Shown here: positions 32,990-44,330 of the stretch, one piece after another
Position numbering within the stretch: the first letter of the stretch is position 1
Layout of the letters: each line of letters opens with the position of its first letter
Assembly: GCA_014529385.2 (NCBI GenBank)
Contig: CM043959.1
Span: 86,835,529-86,899,528, forward strand
DNA length: 64,000 bases
Origin: Adiantum capillus-veneris
Taxonomy: Eukaryota; Streptophyta; Polypodiopsida; Polypodiales; Pteridaceae
Direction of reading: 5' to 3'
The notes under the pieces: generated by a model
What the model was told of the DNA's origin: nothing
Seen by the model: only the letters and a program-made list of their open reading frames with translations
Databases searched by the model: none
Translations under genes and position numbers: made by a program

Positions 32990-33245
32990 TGAATCGTGGT
33001 AGGTGAAACATAATGGCGTAGTCTGAAACCATTGACCGGCACAAAAATAACCTCCCCCCGCAAATCCGCCAAATAAAAAGAAATAGGCCCGCATGCTTGA
33101 AAACTCCAAAATGGTCCTGACCACCTTAATTTAAGCTTCCCCGGCATCTTCCCGAGACGGGAATTGAAGACAAGGACCAGCTGTCCTCGAACAAATTGCC
33201 GTGCTTTCGGGCGATCCAGCCATTTTTCTGCCTAGACTGTAGATC
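32990..33245 (-). pseudogene. gypsy-1 integrase C-terminal tail
   Basis: GKLKLRWSGPFWSFQACGP (about 33141-33085) is the typical SH3-like tail of Ty3/gypsy integrase (KLKxRWSGPF). It continues with LADLRGEVIFVPVNGFRLRHY. The frame differs from the integrase core frame that stops at 33246, so a frameshift lies at about 33200. The same phase then runs through non-conserved sequence into the accessory frame at 32745. No chromodomain is seen. Confidence 0.75.
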
Positions 33246-34400
33246 CTACAGCACCGCAAAGCTCTGCATCCACTCTTCGTCCAGTTCTTGCAAAACATCC
33301 AATCGATAAATCACGAAATCCTCCGGAAGAAGCCGATTTGCAATCAACATCCACAAACTCGAAATCACATGCTCCAGCGGAGTGATTGCCTCCATGCCAA
33401 ATGCTAACTTAAAAGGAGTCAATCCTGTTGCCACTTTGTAAGCTGTCCGATAGGCCCATAAGGCAGAAGGAAGTTTCACATCCCAATCCGTTCTATTCAT
33501 ATTCACCAACTTTGTCAAAATTCGAATCAATTGTTTATTGGTTGATTCTGCTTGCCCATTTGCCTGAGGATAATATGGAGAAGATTTCCTGTGCAATACA
33601 AAGTAAAACCGCAACATTCTCTCCATCACCTTATTCAAAAAATGACTTCCCCGGTCACTAACCATCTCAATAGGGCAGCCATATCTAGAAAAGATATCCT
33701 TATATAAGCATCCCGCCACAGAAATTGCAGTGTTATTCCTCAAAGGCCATGCCTCCACCCATTTGGTAGCGTAATCCGTGGCTGTCAAGATATACTTATT
33801 CCCTGTGTGAGCTGCCGCTGGTTTAAAAGGACCAACAAAATCCAAACCCCACTTTTGAAAAGGCTCCAAGGGCAAGACTGGCTGAAAAGGCATTCTCGAC
33901 CGTTTGGTAGGTTGCCCCAAACGCTGACACACATCACATTGTTGCACATAGTTTCTCGCATCTTGAAACAATGTGGGCCACCATAATCCTGATTGGAGAA
34001 CCTTTCTAGCTGTAATTAGTGCTGCAAAGTGACCTCCGGCAATACCTGTATGTACTTCCTCTAGGACTGCTTCCTGCTCGTGTGGTAGCACAGATCGGAG
34101 TAACACTGCTGCCACCGTGCGGTAATAGAGCTTCCCCATAATGATCTCGAAATTCCTGATTCTAATAGCCATACGTTTCCTCTGATGGCTGGTCAAGAAG
34201 GAAGGCATGTCGCCGCTGTCGAGAAAATGAAACATCTCCTCATACCATGTCCATGGAATGCTCAGAATGACCCTTACATGATTCGGGACGGTAATATCTT
34301 CTGCAGCAACTCCTATTAGAAACAGAGATGCATCCGGAAATTCATCAGCGACCCCCGTCGGCGGCTCTCCAGAGTCTAGCTGGGATAGGTAGTCAGCCAC
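33246..34400 (-). pseudogene. gypsy-1 integrase core
   Basis: This frame (384 codons) begins in the end of RNase H (ADYLSQLDSGEPP). The HHCC zinc domain is visible (EVHTGIAGGHF ... CDVCQRLG), as are all three catalytic acids: Asp in GLDFVGPF, Asp in SDRGSHFLN and Glu in NGQAESTNKQ. The order and spacing are those of Ty3/gypsy integrase. It ends at a stop shortly before the C-terminal tail, which continues in another phase. The core looks undamaged in itself. Confidence 0.88.
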
Positions 34401-35744
34401 CGCATGCTAAGCCCCTGGCCTGTGTATGACCTCAAAGTCAAATTCCTGCAACAGAAGCACCCATCGGGCCAATCTTCCCGTCAAATTCTGGTTCCTTACC
34501 AGGTATAACAGAGCCGAATGGTCCACATGGAAGAAAAACCGTCGACCCAACAGATAGTGCTGGAATTTCTTCACTGAATAAATCATCCCTAAACATTCCC
34601 TTTCCGTTACTGAATAATTTCTTTCTGCACATGATAATCATCTACTGGCATAATAGACCGGTCGGAACCATCCTTGACTTTGTTCTTGCATCAACACACT
34701 GCCAATAGCGCGATCCGAAGCATCCACGAACACATGAAAATCCTGCCCCCAATTCGGTGCCAGCATAATCGGAGCTTTGGAGAGCTGCAGTTTTAATCTT
34801 CGAAAAGCCAAATCACATTCCTGTGTCCATTCGAAATCTATAGCATGATCTGCCTGAGTAATCGAGATTGCCAAATGCGTGACAAGCCACAAATGCCTCC
34901 CATGCCATCGGGCTTGACCCAGGAAAATCTGGCACTGTTTCTGATTCCGCGGTGTAGGCGCTTCCATAATTGCGGCAATTTTATCCGGATCCACAGAAAT
35001 GCCATCTTCAGAGATGATATGCCCCAGGAGCCTGCCACTGCGAACAACAAATGCACACTTTAAAGGATTCAAAGTGAATTTTACCTCTCCGCATTTCGTA
35101 AAGCATAACCGTAATTGTTGCCAATGCTCCAATTGTGCTCCAAAAACACTGAGATCATCCAAAAAAATCCGCATAAAATCCGTCAAGTAAGGCCCAAAGA
35201 TTTGAAACATATCCCGTTGAAAAGTGGAAGGTGCATTCCGCAATCCAAACCACATTACTGTGCAGGAAAATACTCCCCATGCGGTAATAAAAGTTGTTTT
35301 TGGTTGATCCCGCAATGCCATTCTGATTTGATTATATCCACTAAAGCCATCTAGAAAACTATACATCTCATGTCCTGCTACATCATCCAAAATGGAATCC
35401 AAAAACGGGAGAGGAAAAGGATCTGGAACAGTAGTGGCATTCAATTTCCGGTAATCCACACAAATTCGGATTTGCTTATTTTTCTTTGGTACTACCACAA
35501 TTGGAGAAATCCATTCCGGATTATCAATAGGGGTAATAAAACCCACTTCCAAGAGGCGATCAATTTCCAATTTAAGTTGCTTTTCCACATTCGGATTCAT
35601 CAGATCGCCAATGACCATCCCCCAAACAGAAAAGGCATGTCTTGGGGCGATTAGGATCTCGGCCACCTCTTCCGCGGCCTCGTCCTCCCCCTTGACCCCG
35701 TCCTCCTGCTTGACCTTGTAGAGGCGGCTCTGGTGTATGAGCAT
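34401..35744 (-). pseudogene. gypsy-1 reverse transcriptase and RNase H
   Basis: RT motifs follow in order: LLEVGFITPIDNPEWISPIV, VPKKNKQIRICVDYRKLN, FLDGFSGYNQIRMA, WFGLRNAPSTFQRDMF and the catalytic FLDDLSVFG (FxDD form). RNase H begins DFHVFVDASDRAIGSVLMQE and the open frame stops at 34638. RNase H continues in another phase (HVDHSALLYLV; about 34620-34400) into the integrase frame, so at least one frameshift lies here. The RT start is fused directly to the Gly/Arg-rich end of gag. Confidence 0.88.
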
Positions 35745-36396
35745 GAGCCATCGCCACAGCAGGCTCTTGTCCCTGCCCTATTTGTGGTTGTTGCCAGGTA
35801 GAAGAGTCCCCTCGTCTCCAACGACCCCAGCCATTGAAATAACATTCCACTGTATTATGAGTATTGGTCGTGCAAATCGCACACCACTTTTGATTCATTG
35901 CACATTCCTAAGCAGCATGGCCCGGATTCCGACATTGGGTACACCAGATTTCCTTCAGACTTTTAGCCACTGCAGCCGATTTCGTCGATCCGGAGGATAC
36001 ACCTTTCCCATGACGCTGGGATTTTTTCCGTGGTGTCTCTTCCGATTCTTTTCCCGAATCGCTGTTGCCTGAGTCCGAGGAATCAGATCCTATGGATTCC
36101 GACTCCGAACTATCACTGCCACTGTCCTATGACTTCCGATAAGATTTCTTTCTATCTTTCTTCTATGACTTCTTTGGATGTTCCGTATCCTCTAAAGCCT
36201 CTCCTGCTACTACAGCCCTAGCAATTACAGTATCCAGTGGAGTAGTTACCTTATCCACTGTTGCCATAGCCGTTCTGAGATCCTTGTTGAGCCCCCGTAA
36301 AAAATAGTCATTCAGTACTTCCGCTGCCGGTCTTTGTGCCTGAGGTACCCTCTGCAAAAGCATCCGAAATTTTGCAGCGTAATCCTCCACTGGCAA
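35572..36396 (-). pseudogene. gag: gypsy-1 gag fragment with two zinc knuckles
   Basis: The fragment starts inside gag (VEDYAAKFRMLLQRVP, 36390-36340) directly at the LTR junction; the N-terminal half is missing. A stop at 36163, then Ser/Asp-rich sequence, follow in the same phase. Two CX2CX4HX4C knuckles are visible, CTQCRNPGHAA*EC (broken by a stop just before its last residues) and CAICTTNTHNTVEC, then a Gly/Arg/Gln-rich tail (RGQGGGRGRGRGGRD). No protease motif (DTG/DSG) lies between this tail and RT, so protease has been deleted. Confidence 0.8.
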
Positions 36397-36398
36397 TG

Positions 36399-36741
36399 AC
36401 TACATTATATGAACATCAATGCACAGAATGACAAGAGAAGGAAGTACAAAGTACACAGACACAGAACAACCCTTGCTTCATTCATCTGTAATCCAGACAT
36501 AGAGTACAATAGATGATGCCATGAATATCATAGAGATTGGTTAAGTTACATCAAAAGACAGGTATGCCCCTCCATATACAACCGCTGCTCCAACACAGAT
36601 CGAGAACGGTGCACACACTCCTGTCCCATGATATCCTATGAAGAACTGCCGCTCCGGCCGCCGCATACCGCATGACTCCTGACTCCTGATCCGCAGTGTC
36701 CAAAGGACCGCACGACCGCATGTGCGGCTAATGCCGTAACA
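36399..36741 (-). repeat. gypsy-1 5' LTR (truncated)
   Basis: It matches 30351-30695 with about 14 differences and one two-base gap. It ends ...GTAACA at 36741. The inner end is joined to gag without primer site or leader. Confidence 0.85.
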
Positions 36742-37428
36742 TGTGCTCTAGATTGTACTTTTCTCATGCACAAAGCTCGGCGGATACGTATGCCTTTTGT
36801 GTCTATAGATGGTTGTTTGTTCCATGTGTTTCAACTAGCTTTCTGACTAACGAGCTAGTGTGCCAGATTCTAGGCATTTTGCCTATGAGTTGCACTTTTT
36901 CCAGTGAAAATTATGCAGCACATCTACTGTGCTCATGTATATAGTGTGGGTTACTTCAAAAAGTATTCCAGCACAGTTTTGTGTGGTTTTTTGCTATGTA
37001 TATATATTCGAATATCGAGTGAGCTAGTTACAGCTTGAAAGTGGCACATGTTTACAAGGATTTTGGATAGGCACAGTAGTCCATAAATCCATTCTCTATG
37101 AGCTAGATTGTGGAGATTCTAGCAGCTTATGTATACCATATGTGGATTTTCTACTGATACATTGATTGTTTGTTTAAGGTCTATGCGGTTTTGGTGAGTT
37201 TTTCTTGAGATTTTGCTTAAATTTATGTGAAAATTTGTCCTTTCTTGCATACTCTCACCATCTTTTCTACCTATATGTACCTTAATCTATGATGCTTTAG
37301 TGGGCAAGATTTACTCCCACTTTGATAGTGATCAAATTTTGACTCTCACTTTCATAGATTTTGACGAACACAGATTGGTGTTCTTGTACCCACTCTCATA
37401 GGAGCGAGATTTGATGTACGTTCATGTG
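36742..37428. other. Flank between gypsy-1 and copia-3, with outer repeat
   Basis: No gene is seen. Words such as AATCCATTCTC, TTGGTGAG...TTTTGAGATT and GATAGTGATCAAATT recur in the same order in the right flank of copia-3 (42569-42940), suggesting diverged outer direct repeats around the copia insertion. Confidence 0.4.
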
Positions 37429-37433
37429 GTTAC

Positions 37434-37660
37434 TCTTGGAATTAGGGCTGCAGAAAAACACACACAGCTTGGAGAAGATGAAGGAAGCTCAAGGCACACA
37501 ATAGAGAGTGTGTTACTTAGTGTGCAATGGAAAGATAGATAGCCCTAGAGTGATGGGCGTATATGCAATGCACGGGGGAAAAAACCTCCTAAAGAGGGAA
37601 AAAATGCCCCGGAGGTCCTAGTGTGTTCACACACATCACTACCACATGTATATGGTAACA
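37434..37660 (-). repeat. copia-3 3' LTR
   Basis: The outer tip reads TCTTGGAATTAGG where the other copy has TGTTGGAATTAGG; the inner tip is ...GGTAACA. The GTTAC target duplication precedes it. Confidence 0.95.
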
Positions 37661-37672
37661 AATCCCCCCTGG
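37661..37672 (-). promoter_or_regulatory. copia-3 polypurine tract
   Basis: CCAGGGGGGATT on the minus strand lies immediately before the 3' LTR. Confidence 0.85.
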
Positions 37673-37735
37673 AGTGATGTAGTGAACGAGAGCTGGCACA
37701 TGAGTAAAGGGAAGTGCCATGCCCTGAGGACATGA

Positions 37736-38235
37736 TCAGTCCACAAAGGGGAGTAAGCCCAAAGCTTTGCAGAAAGCTTCAAGCTTCTCACGAGATAATT
37801 CCTTTGTGAAAAGATCTGCAAAGTTGTCCTGTGTTGGCACATAAGCCAACCTGATCTCTCCTGCAAAGAGCCTCTCCCTGACATAGTGGTAATGCACCTC
37901 AATGTGCTTTGTGCGAGCATGAAAACCTGGGTTCCTCGCAACTGCCAATGCACTCTGACTATCAGTGTAGATAGTGTTGGCAGTGTCCTGTCCAACACCC
38001 AAATCAGCCATAAGGATTCTGAGCCATACACACTCAACCGTAGCTGTGAACACTGCCCTGTACTCAGCTTCACAACTCCAAGTGGCCACAGTAGGTTGCT
38101 TCTTGCTCAACCATGATATACATGAATTGCCAAGCATGAAACAAAAACCACTTATGGACACTCGCGTGTCAAAACAACCAGCCCAATCTGAGTCCGACAA
38201 ACCATGTAAGTCTGCAATGATCCCCCCTTGGGATA
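37736..38235 (-). pseudogene. copia-3 RNase H
   Basis: SDSDWAGCFDTR, SCEAEYRAV and YTDSQSALAVARNP show the catalytic acids of copia RNase H. The natural stop at 37736 follows AFCKALGLLPFVD. A frameshift at about 38220 separates it from the preceding RT segment. The LTR begins about 75 bases downstream. Confidence 0.9.
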
Positions 38236-39394
38236 AAACAAGCCAAGATGTAAAGTGCCACTAAGGTAGCGGAAAATCCTCTTGACAGCCTGCCAATGCT
38301 TAGACCCTGGGCTATGCATAAACGTGCTGAATTGAATATCCGGCCTCGTGTTGCATACATAAATGAGACAACCAACATCAGTTTGGTAAAGAGTGACATC
38401 AGCAGGATCACCAGCATAATGTAGACTCAACTTCAAACCTGTTTCCATGGGAGTGGCAATAGGTTTGCAATCCTCAAGTCCAAACTTACATAGCAATGTC
38501 TCTATGTAACGTTTTTGACACAAGGCAATACCACCATCACACTGCTTAAACTGTATACCCAGGTAATGATGCAACAGCCCCAAATCTTTCATCTTGAAAG
38601 TAGCATCAAATCAGCCTTAAATCCAGCAATATGTCTGTCATTTGGTCCAGTGATCAGCAAATCCTCAACATAAAGAACCACAATGAGAAGTACATCAGCC
38701 TCACGCTTTACATACAATGTGTTTTGTGTTGGACTGTTACGAAAGACTCGTTTACCCAAACGAGTGTCAGCTTTCTCATACCAAGCACGAGGAGATTTCT
38801 TCAACCCTTACAAAGACTTCTTACATATGCACACTTTGTCCTCTTGTCCTTTTATGACAAACCGCGAGGCTGCGTTACATAAACTTCCTCAAATATGTCA
38901 CCATTCAAGAAAGCAGTAACAATGTCTGATTGATGTACATCCCAACCAAAATGAGCTGCCAATGCACATAGAAAATGTACAGTAGCCATACGACAAGTGG
39001 GAGCAAAAGTCTCTTCATAATCTATGCCTTTTTGTTGTGCATAACCTTTTGCAACAAGTCGAGCCTTATGGCGATCGATCTCACCATCCAGCTTGCGTTT
39101 CAACTTGTAAAACCACTTCGTACCAATGGCCTTTTTGCCAGGAGGCAAATCACATAAAGTCCATGTGTCATTTTCTATAAGTGCATCATATTCTGATTGC
39201 ATGGCAGCCATCCAATTTTTTGAATTCTGTGCTTCATCAAAAGACAGAGGCTCCTCAACATCATGTAAGCTAGACACAGCCAAAGCATAACAATCTGATG
39301 CATAAGATGCATGGCGAGAGCCTGAACGAGTACGACTAGAAAAAGGTGCATCCAATTTACTGTCACGCAAAGTGTCCACCAACCATTTTGGCAT
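38152..39394 (-). pseudogene. copia-3 reverse transcriptase (broken)
   Basis: NWMAAMQSEYDALIENDTW, KWFYKLKRKLDG, KARLVAKGYAQQ and VHQSDIVTAFLNGDIFEEVY mark fingers and palm. A TAA stands where SLYGLKKSPRAW would continue (about 38805). The catalytic motif reads YVEDLL at about 38678-38661, so the first Asp of the usual YVDD is Glu. Frameshifts follow near 38600 and 38220. Later segments GLLHHYLGIQF and VGCLIYVCNTRPDIQFS are standard copia. Confidence 0.9.
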
Positions 39395-39951
39395 ACCTCT
39401 AGCTGCTCATTTTCAGCCCTTTCCTCGTGAAGTACATCATGTACATCTGCATTAGTAATAGGCTGATCTAAAACATTTTCAGAAACCCCCATAGGTTTTA
39501 CATTTGCCTCATTGGAACTTACATTCGTATTTCCACCACTGAAAAGAGGCAACGAAGTGTCATAAATGTCCTGTGGGCTTACATTACTATCTCTAGTACA
39601 TGATAGCAAGGGATGAACACAATCTTCCACAAACACTACATCTCGAGAAACCAGAATACGTTTTGTTTGCCGATGATACAACCTCTAACCTTTGCTTTCA
39701 GCACTATAACCAACAAAAATACATTTGACAGCCTTATCATCCAATTTTCTGCGCTGCACTTGTGGCACCAAAGCATATGCCAAACAACCAAAAACACGCA
39801 TAAGCTCAATAGAAGGCTTTCTATCATGCCATGCTTCATATGGAATAATAGACTGCAAAGCTTTCGTAGGACACATGTTAAGTACATAAGTGGCACACAT
39901 GATGGCCTCAAGCCAAAAAGAATGCAGCAAAGCTTGACTTTTGACCATACA
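39395..39951 (-). pseudogene. copia-3 integrase C-terminal part and connector
   Basis: SFWLEAIMCATYVLNMCPTK, KPSIELMRVFGCLAYALVPQ and KCIFVGYSAESKG are the conserved copia segments after the catalytic core. A stop after SKG (about 39685) is followed by YHRQTKRILVSRDVVF in the next fragment. The variable region to 39395 is acidic and poorly conserved and contains a frameshift just before the RT start. Confidence 0.85.
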
Positions 39952-41381
39952 TCATGCCATTTCCATCAGTGACCTGTTTTTCCTCTCAGCAACACCATTT
40001 TGCTGAGGTGTATAAGGCACTGTACATTGGTGTTTTATCCCACGACTAGCCAAAAATTCATTAAATTCATGAGACATATACTCCCCCCCTCGATCGAAAC
40101 GGAGGGTTCCCATAGTACATTTTGAGACATTTTCAGCCATAACCAGAAATTGTTTGAAGCACATTAAAACTCGGACTTCACTTTAAGCGGAAATACCCAT
40201 GCATGCCTGGAGTAATCATCAATGAAAGTCACGAAGTACAGGTAATTGCCCAAGGACGGAGTTTGCATGGGCCCACAAACGTCACTATGCACAAGCTGCA
40301 ACCTGCATGTGGCCCGATTTGAACCATCCTTTGGAAATTTAGAACGCTGCATCTTACCCAAAATGCAGCCTTCACAAACATGTTTGACAGGTGCTTCAAG
40401 AGGCATCAAAGAAGCAACCATATCAGATTTCTGCAAACGCAGCAAACTGGCAAAATTCAGATGACCAAAACGTGCATGCCAAAGTTTTGCATCTGAAATA
40501 GCCCTTGAATCTGCAACAGCATTTGCAAAATTTTGTCCACACTTGTCATACAAAGTGAGCTTATACAGCCCACGACACAAAAGCCCATATGCAACAATTT
40601 CATCACCAAAACTGAGATCATGAATTGTACATCTGTCATCCACAAATTTGACTACAAGTCCAAGTCTAGCAAGGGCGGATACGGACAAGAGATTCTTCTT
40701 GATCCCAGGTACATAAAGTGCATAACCAAGTGTGAAGGAACTGCCATTAGCAGCAGTGAGCACAATCTTTCCAACTCCCTGAACTGGATAAGAGGCGTTC
40801 TTGGCACAAGTGACTGAATTCCCATGAGGGACAGACTTGAGAGAGGTAAACAATTCACGATGTGAGGTAATGTGCTTTGTAGCACCACTGTCGAAATACC
40901 ACACATGTGAATCTGCAGCAACTGACAAGCATGCATCATGGACATCACGATTGTAAGTGCACTCTGTGCTAAAAGCCCATTTTGCATCAACATCAGCAAC
41001 ACAGTCTCCTTTCAGAGAAGACTCAACAATGGCTGCATTTGTAGTGGAACCAGCATTTGCAGTGGAACCACCCTCTTTCTTCTTAGCCTCTTTGGCCTTC
41101 AACTTAGGACACGACTTGATCAAGTGATCATTGGCTTTACAATAAGGGCAACGCATTTTCTTTTTGCCCTTATCACCAGAATTTCCAGACCAATTTTTGC
41201 TAGCAGAAGTATTTGGAACAGAATTTTTGCCACTCGCAGCAGAACCATAAGAAGTGGTTGCATTGCTGTTACCACCCTTTCTTTGAGAAGCAATAAAAGC
41301 ATGTTTAACTGCACCTAGTCCTGTTTTTTCTGGAAAGTGACTCTTGCAACAGCAATGTGCATAATGCATCAAACTTGACAA
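39952..41381 (-). pseudogene. copia-3 nucleocapsid, protease and integrase core
   Basis: The zinc knuckle CPYCKANDHLIKSC is at about 41145-41104. The protease motif YFDSGATKHI (about 40900-40870) keeps the DSGA active site. The HHCC region LWHARFGHLNF ... CEGCILGK and the first catalytic acid in HSDVCGPM follow in one open frame to a stop at 40164. The next phase carries RFDRGGEYMS and NGVAERKNRSLMEMA, so all three integrase acids are present, unlike in copia-1. One frameshift lies at about 40170. Confidence 0.9.
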
Positions 41382-41979
41382 CTTCTGGATTTCCTTGGGT
41401 CATAAGTCTCCAAGTACTAGCAAAAGTCTGGTAAGAATCTGGTAAGGCATCAAGAACAGTCTGCACAAGGGAACTATCTGAAATAACTTCACCTGCAGAA
41501 ATAAGTTGCTCATTGATATCCTTGACACTGGCAAGGAAAGTGTCCATATCATCTTCCTCAAGCATAATCTTTGACTCCAGCTCTTTACGCAGCAAAACAA
41601 TTTTAGCCTCATTGCGGCTTGCATAAAAACCTGCTAGAATATCCCAAACCTGTTTTGCAGATTTTGCTGAACGGATGTGAGGAAAAATGGTGCGCTTCAC
41701 AGACAACGCAATCAATGCATGAGCCTACACATCCTTAACATCCCAACGAGCTTATTCTACCGTAGGCAAAACAACTCTAACAGCTGCAATCCTTGCAGCA
41801 AGACCTGCAACATCCTCAACATCACCTACATCCTCAGAACCAGGACGTACATCATAACTAGGACGTACATCAACAAGAACATGTTGCATCATATAAGACC
41901 ACATAGGGTAGTTGTCCCCATCCAACCTGTCCTCAGCAGCAAACATCTTGAACACATCTGTGTTGTTGTTGTCAGCCAT
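41305..41979 (-). pseudogene. gag: copia-3 gag N-terminal half (broken)
   Basis: The ATG at 41979 starts MADNNNTDVFKMFAAEDRLD, with GDNYPMWSYMMQHVLV as the conserved Gag start. Two in-frame stops (about 41752 and 41730) interrupt it, and the frame resumes with IALSVKRTIFPHIRSAKSAK and the UBN2 core. A frameshift near 41330 leads into the zinc-knuckle frame. Confidence 0.9.
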
Positions 41980-42327
41980 GGTAAATGCTGCACCTGATGT
42001 GAAAACTGCCCGAAAATAGGAGAAACAGAGCGGGAACAACCTGTGCTATACAGCACAAACCGTAGAAGACTATAAGGCACCTGTTATGCAGAAAACGGCA
42101 CTGACAAAAATTCTGCACTAAATGACAAAATAGCCTGCGCAGTACTGCCTATAGTGGAAATGGAGGCCGAAATGAGCCCAAATCAAAATTCTGAGCAGAC
42201 CAAGCTCTACGAGATATCCCAAAATATTTGTTGACCTGCGAACGCTTTCCAAAGCTCACTGAAATCGGAGAAAGTGAGCAGGTGTGTGTTGGAGCAGCTG
42301 GCGACTACGCCTGGGAGGACGTGACTT

Positions 42328-42339
42328 GCTCTGATACCA
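42328..42339 (-). promoter_or_regulatory. copia-3 primer-binding site (initiator tRNA-Met)
   Basis: The minus strand reads TGGTATCAGAGC, two bases from the 5' LTR. Confidence 0.97.
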
Positions 42340-42341
42340 AT

Positions 42342-42568
42342 TGTTGGAATTAGGATTGCAGAGAAACACACACGGCTGGGAGAAGATGAAGGAAGCTCAA
42401 GGCACACAATAGAGAGTGTGTTACTTAGTGTGCAATGGAAAGATAGATAGCCCTAGAGTGATGGGCGTATATACAATGCACGGGGGAAAAAACCTCCTAA
42501 AGAGGGAAAAAATGCCCCGGTGGTCCTAGTGTGTTCACACACATCACTACCACATGTATATGGTAACA
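42342..42568 (-). repeat. copia-3 5' LTR
   Basis: From TGTTGGAATTAGG to GGTAACA on the plus strand, followed by the GTTAC target duplication at 42569-42573. Confidence 0.95.
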
Positions 42569-42573
42569 GTTAC

Positions 42574-43104
42574 GAGTTACAGGTAGCCAGAGAATACTTG
42601 AGCATTATTAGTGGTCAATCCATTCTCCCACTTGCTCTATAGGTTCCATGTACATTTGGCAGATGAGACTTGCATGTGTGTGACGATTGCAAAGCACAGT
42701 GTGGTTAAACTAGTGCAAGAGTTCAAAGCATTGATTCCCTTGAGCTTTATGAGTGTTGGTGAGATCTTTTGAGATTGGTTTCTCCCTGTAAGGAGATCCT
42801 TTTAGATCTAGCTTTGGCGCATTTCTTTTTTCCATTGGTTTATACACATTGCCCTTATACATGGTGTAGAGCCATAGCTCTTTTTTATCCCATTTTGATG
42901 TTGTTTTGGTGATAGTGGTCAAATTGATCTCCCACTTTTGACATTCACTTATGGAAGTTGATCTCCCACTTTTGACATTCACTTATGGTAGTTGATATCC
43001 ATGCAATTCTAAATTGTCCATGAAGACAATTCATGTGAGACAGTGGTCTCATTCATGTCGGCACTTGATATGTTGGCATTGTGATCACACAAGACACATC
43101 AGAT

Positions 43105-43106
<2 letters not shown>
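42574..43106. other. Right flank of copia-3 with 34-bp duplication
   Basis: No gene is seen. A 34-bp unit (TTGATCTCCCACTTTTGACA...) is tandemly duplicated at 42924-42991. This flank is a diverged match to 36960-37345 on the other side of copia-3. Confidence 0.5.
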
Positions 43107-43179
<73 letters not shown>

Positions 43180-43240
43180 GTCCTCCCCATTGCTCTACAC
43201 TTTTGTATTGTCAACTTTGACATGGGACCATAGCCTTTTG
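43107..43240 (+). repeat. (CT)n microsatellite with conserved downstream segment
   Basis: (CT)n at 43107-43176 is followed by CCCATTGCTCTACACTT... AACTTTGACATGGG. The same arrangement occurs at 44927-45052, so this is a second, shorter copy of an interspersed repeat, possibly an LTR end. Confidence 0.7.
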
Positions 43241-44087
43241 GGAGAATGATCACGCCTTGACAAAGAAAAGAAAACCGGTATTTTTGTTAGGCGTGTTTAG
43301 TGGAGTGCAATTTATTGCAGTGTTTTAAAATGACAAGGCACTTAAGGCTTGAGAGTTCTTTTTGCTTGCATCTTGAAGTGCACCATGATAGAGGTGCTAT
43401 CCAAGGAGGGGAGGTGAGCATTCAAATGCATTTTTAAATGCCTCTACAACTTCATTGTAGGCTATGCATTGTGTAGTTCAAGCAACAGAAAAGTCTCCTA
43501 GCCAAGCATTTGGAAATGCTATTGATGTGGTAGTGTAGTGACGAACTCCTAGCAGCTAGTAGGCACTTTTTGGCTATGTTCTAAGACACCTACACAAGAG
43601 ATTCCTTGAAAAGATTTAACATGTGACCTACTTGTGACCTACAAGACCAAGTTGGAAAGCATTTTATTTTTTTTATTTTTATTTTTTATTTTATTTTTTT
43701 TTGGGGGGGGGGGGGGGGTGCAGTTTTTCCTAGCATTTTGAGAGGATGGAGGCAGCAGTGGCCCTCCATTTGTTGCACCCTAACATGCATGGCATGAGAG
43801 GCCCAAAGGCAAGTGGCAAGAGGTTGTTCCCAAGGCGGTCTCAAGAAGCAAAGATGAACCAACATCAAATCACAAAAAGTGAATCAAGCACTACCCACCA
43901 GTAGCGGCCTATGCACAAATGAAGTTCTCAAGGAAGCCGTCAATTTGTTTGGCTTGGGATTGTGAAGCCAAAGACACAGTTGAAGTTTTCAAGGGAGATT
44001 GAGATGCTTTGTTTGGCTTAGGAATGCAAAGCCAAATGCAAAAGCTGGAACTCACAAGAGAACAAAGTCAAAGTTAAGCTTGACAAA
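43241..44087. other. Gene-free stretch with T/A and G homopolymers
   Basis: No gene is seen. A TTTTATTTTT-type run (43662-43703) is followed by a pure G run (43704-43719). Confidence 0.5.
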
Positions 44088-44330
44088 GATAGTGAGGATA
44101 AAGATTTGACAGAGGAGATCTGCATGGCACATGTGGTAGCGGCCACAGAGGGCATGGATTAAAATTTCTAGTAAGGTGGCCATTGCCACAACTAGCTTCA
44201 GCTACGGAGATAGTGAGGATAAAGATTTGATAGAGGAGATCATCATGGGACATTTGATGGTGACCACAGTGGCCTTGATGCCAAATTTTTAGTCAGGTGG
44301 CCATTGCCGCTACTAGCTTCAGCCAGGGAG
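44088..44330. repeat. 121-bp tandem duplication
   Basis: GATAGTGAGGATAAAGATTTGA starts at 44088 and again at 44209; both units continue through GGTGGCCATTGCC and CTAGCTTCAGC. The copies differ at roughly one base in ten. Confidence 0.85.

Larger units (their letters stand above)
29913..36741 (-). mobile_element. gypsy-1: non-chromodomain Ty3/gypsy element with accessory frame
   Basis: In minus-strand order: truncated 5' LTR (36399-36741), truncated gag with zinc knuckles, RT-RNase H, integrase, a long accessory frame, and a 783-bp 3' LTR (29913-30695). The shared LTR part is about 96% identical between the two ends (about 14 differences in 343 bp). Protease is missing. The 5' LTR end, primer site, leader and Gag N-terminus are deleted: LTR sequence joins gag at 36398. 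No target duplication is visible. The RT active site, FLDDLSVFG, and the downstream extra frame point to the Athila/Tat side of Ty3/gypsy rather than chromoviruses, but the exact lineage is not decided. Confidence 0.85.
37434..42568 (-). mobile_element. copia-3: structurally complete Ty1/copia retrotransposon
   Basis: Both LTRs are 227 bp (37434-37660 and 42342-42568) and differ at about eight positions (roughly 96% identity). Target duplications GTTAC are at 37429-37433 and 42569-42573. The initiator-Met primer site is at 42328-42339 and a G-rich polypurine tract at 37661-37672. Gag, protease, integrase, RT and RNase H follow in copia order on the minus strand but the frame is broken at eight or more points. 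It is a separate lineage from copia-1: Gag begins MADNNNTDVFKMFAAEDRLD. Confidence 0.95.

Noticed and set aside
35572-35660. Third zinc knuckle CLFCLGDGHWRSDESEC in gypsy-1 gag
   Set aside because: This stretch overlaps the start of RT in another phase that matches RT well; the Cys pattern is most likely out-of-frame coincidence after the protease deletion.
30351-36741. CRISPR-like or other regular array from repeated segments
   Set aside because: The repeats are LTR copies separated by kilobases; no short regular spacers exist anywhere in the window.
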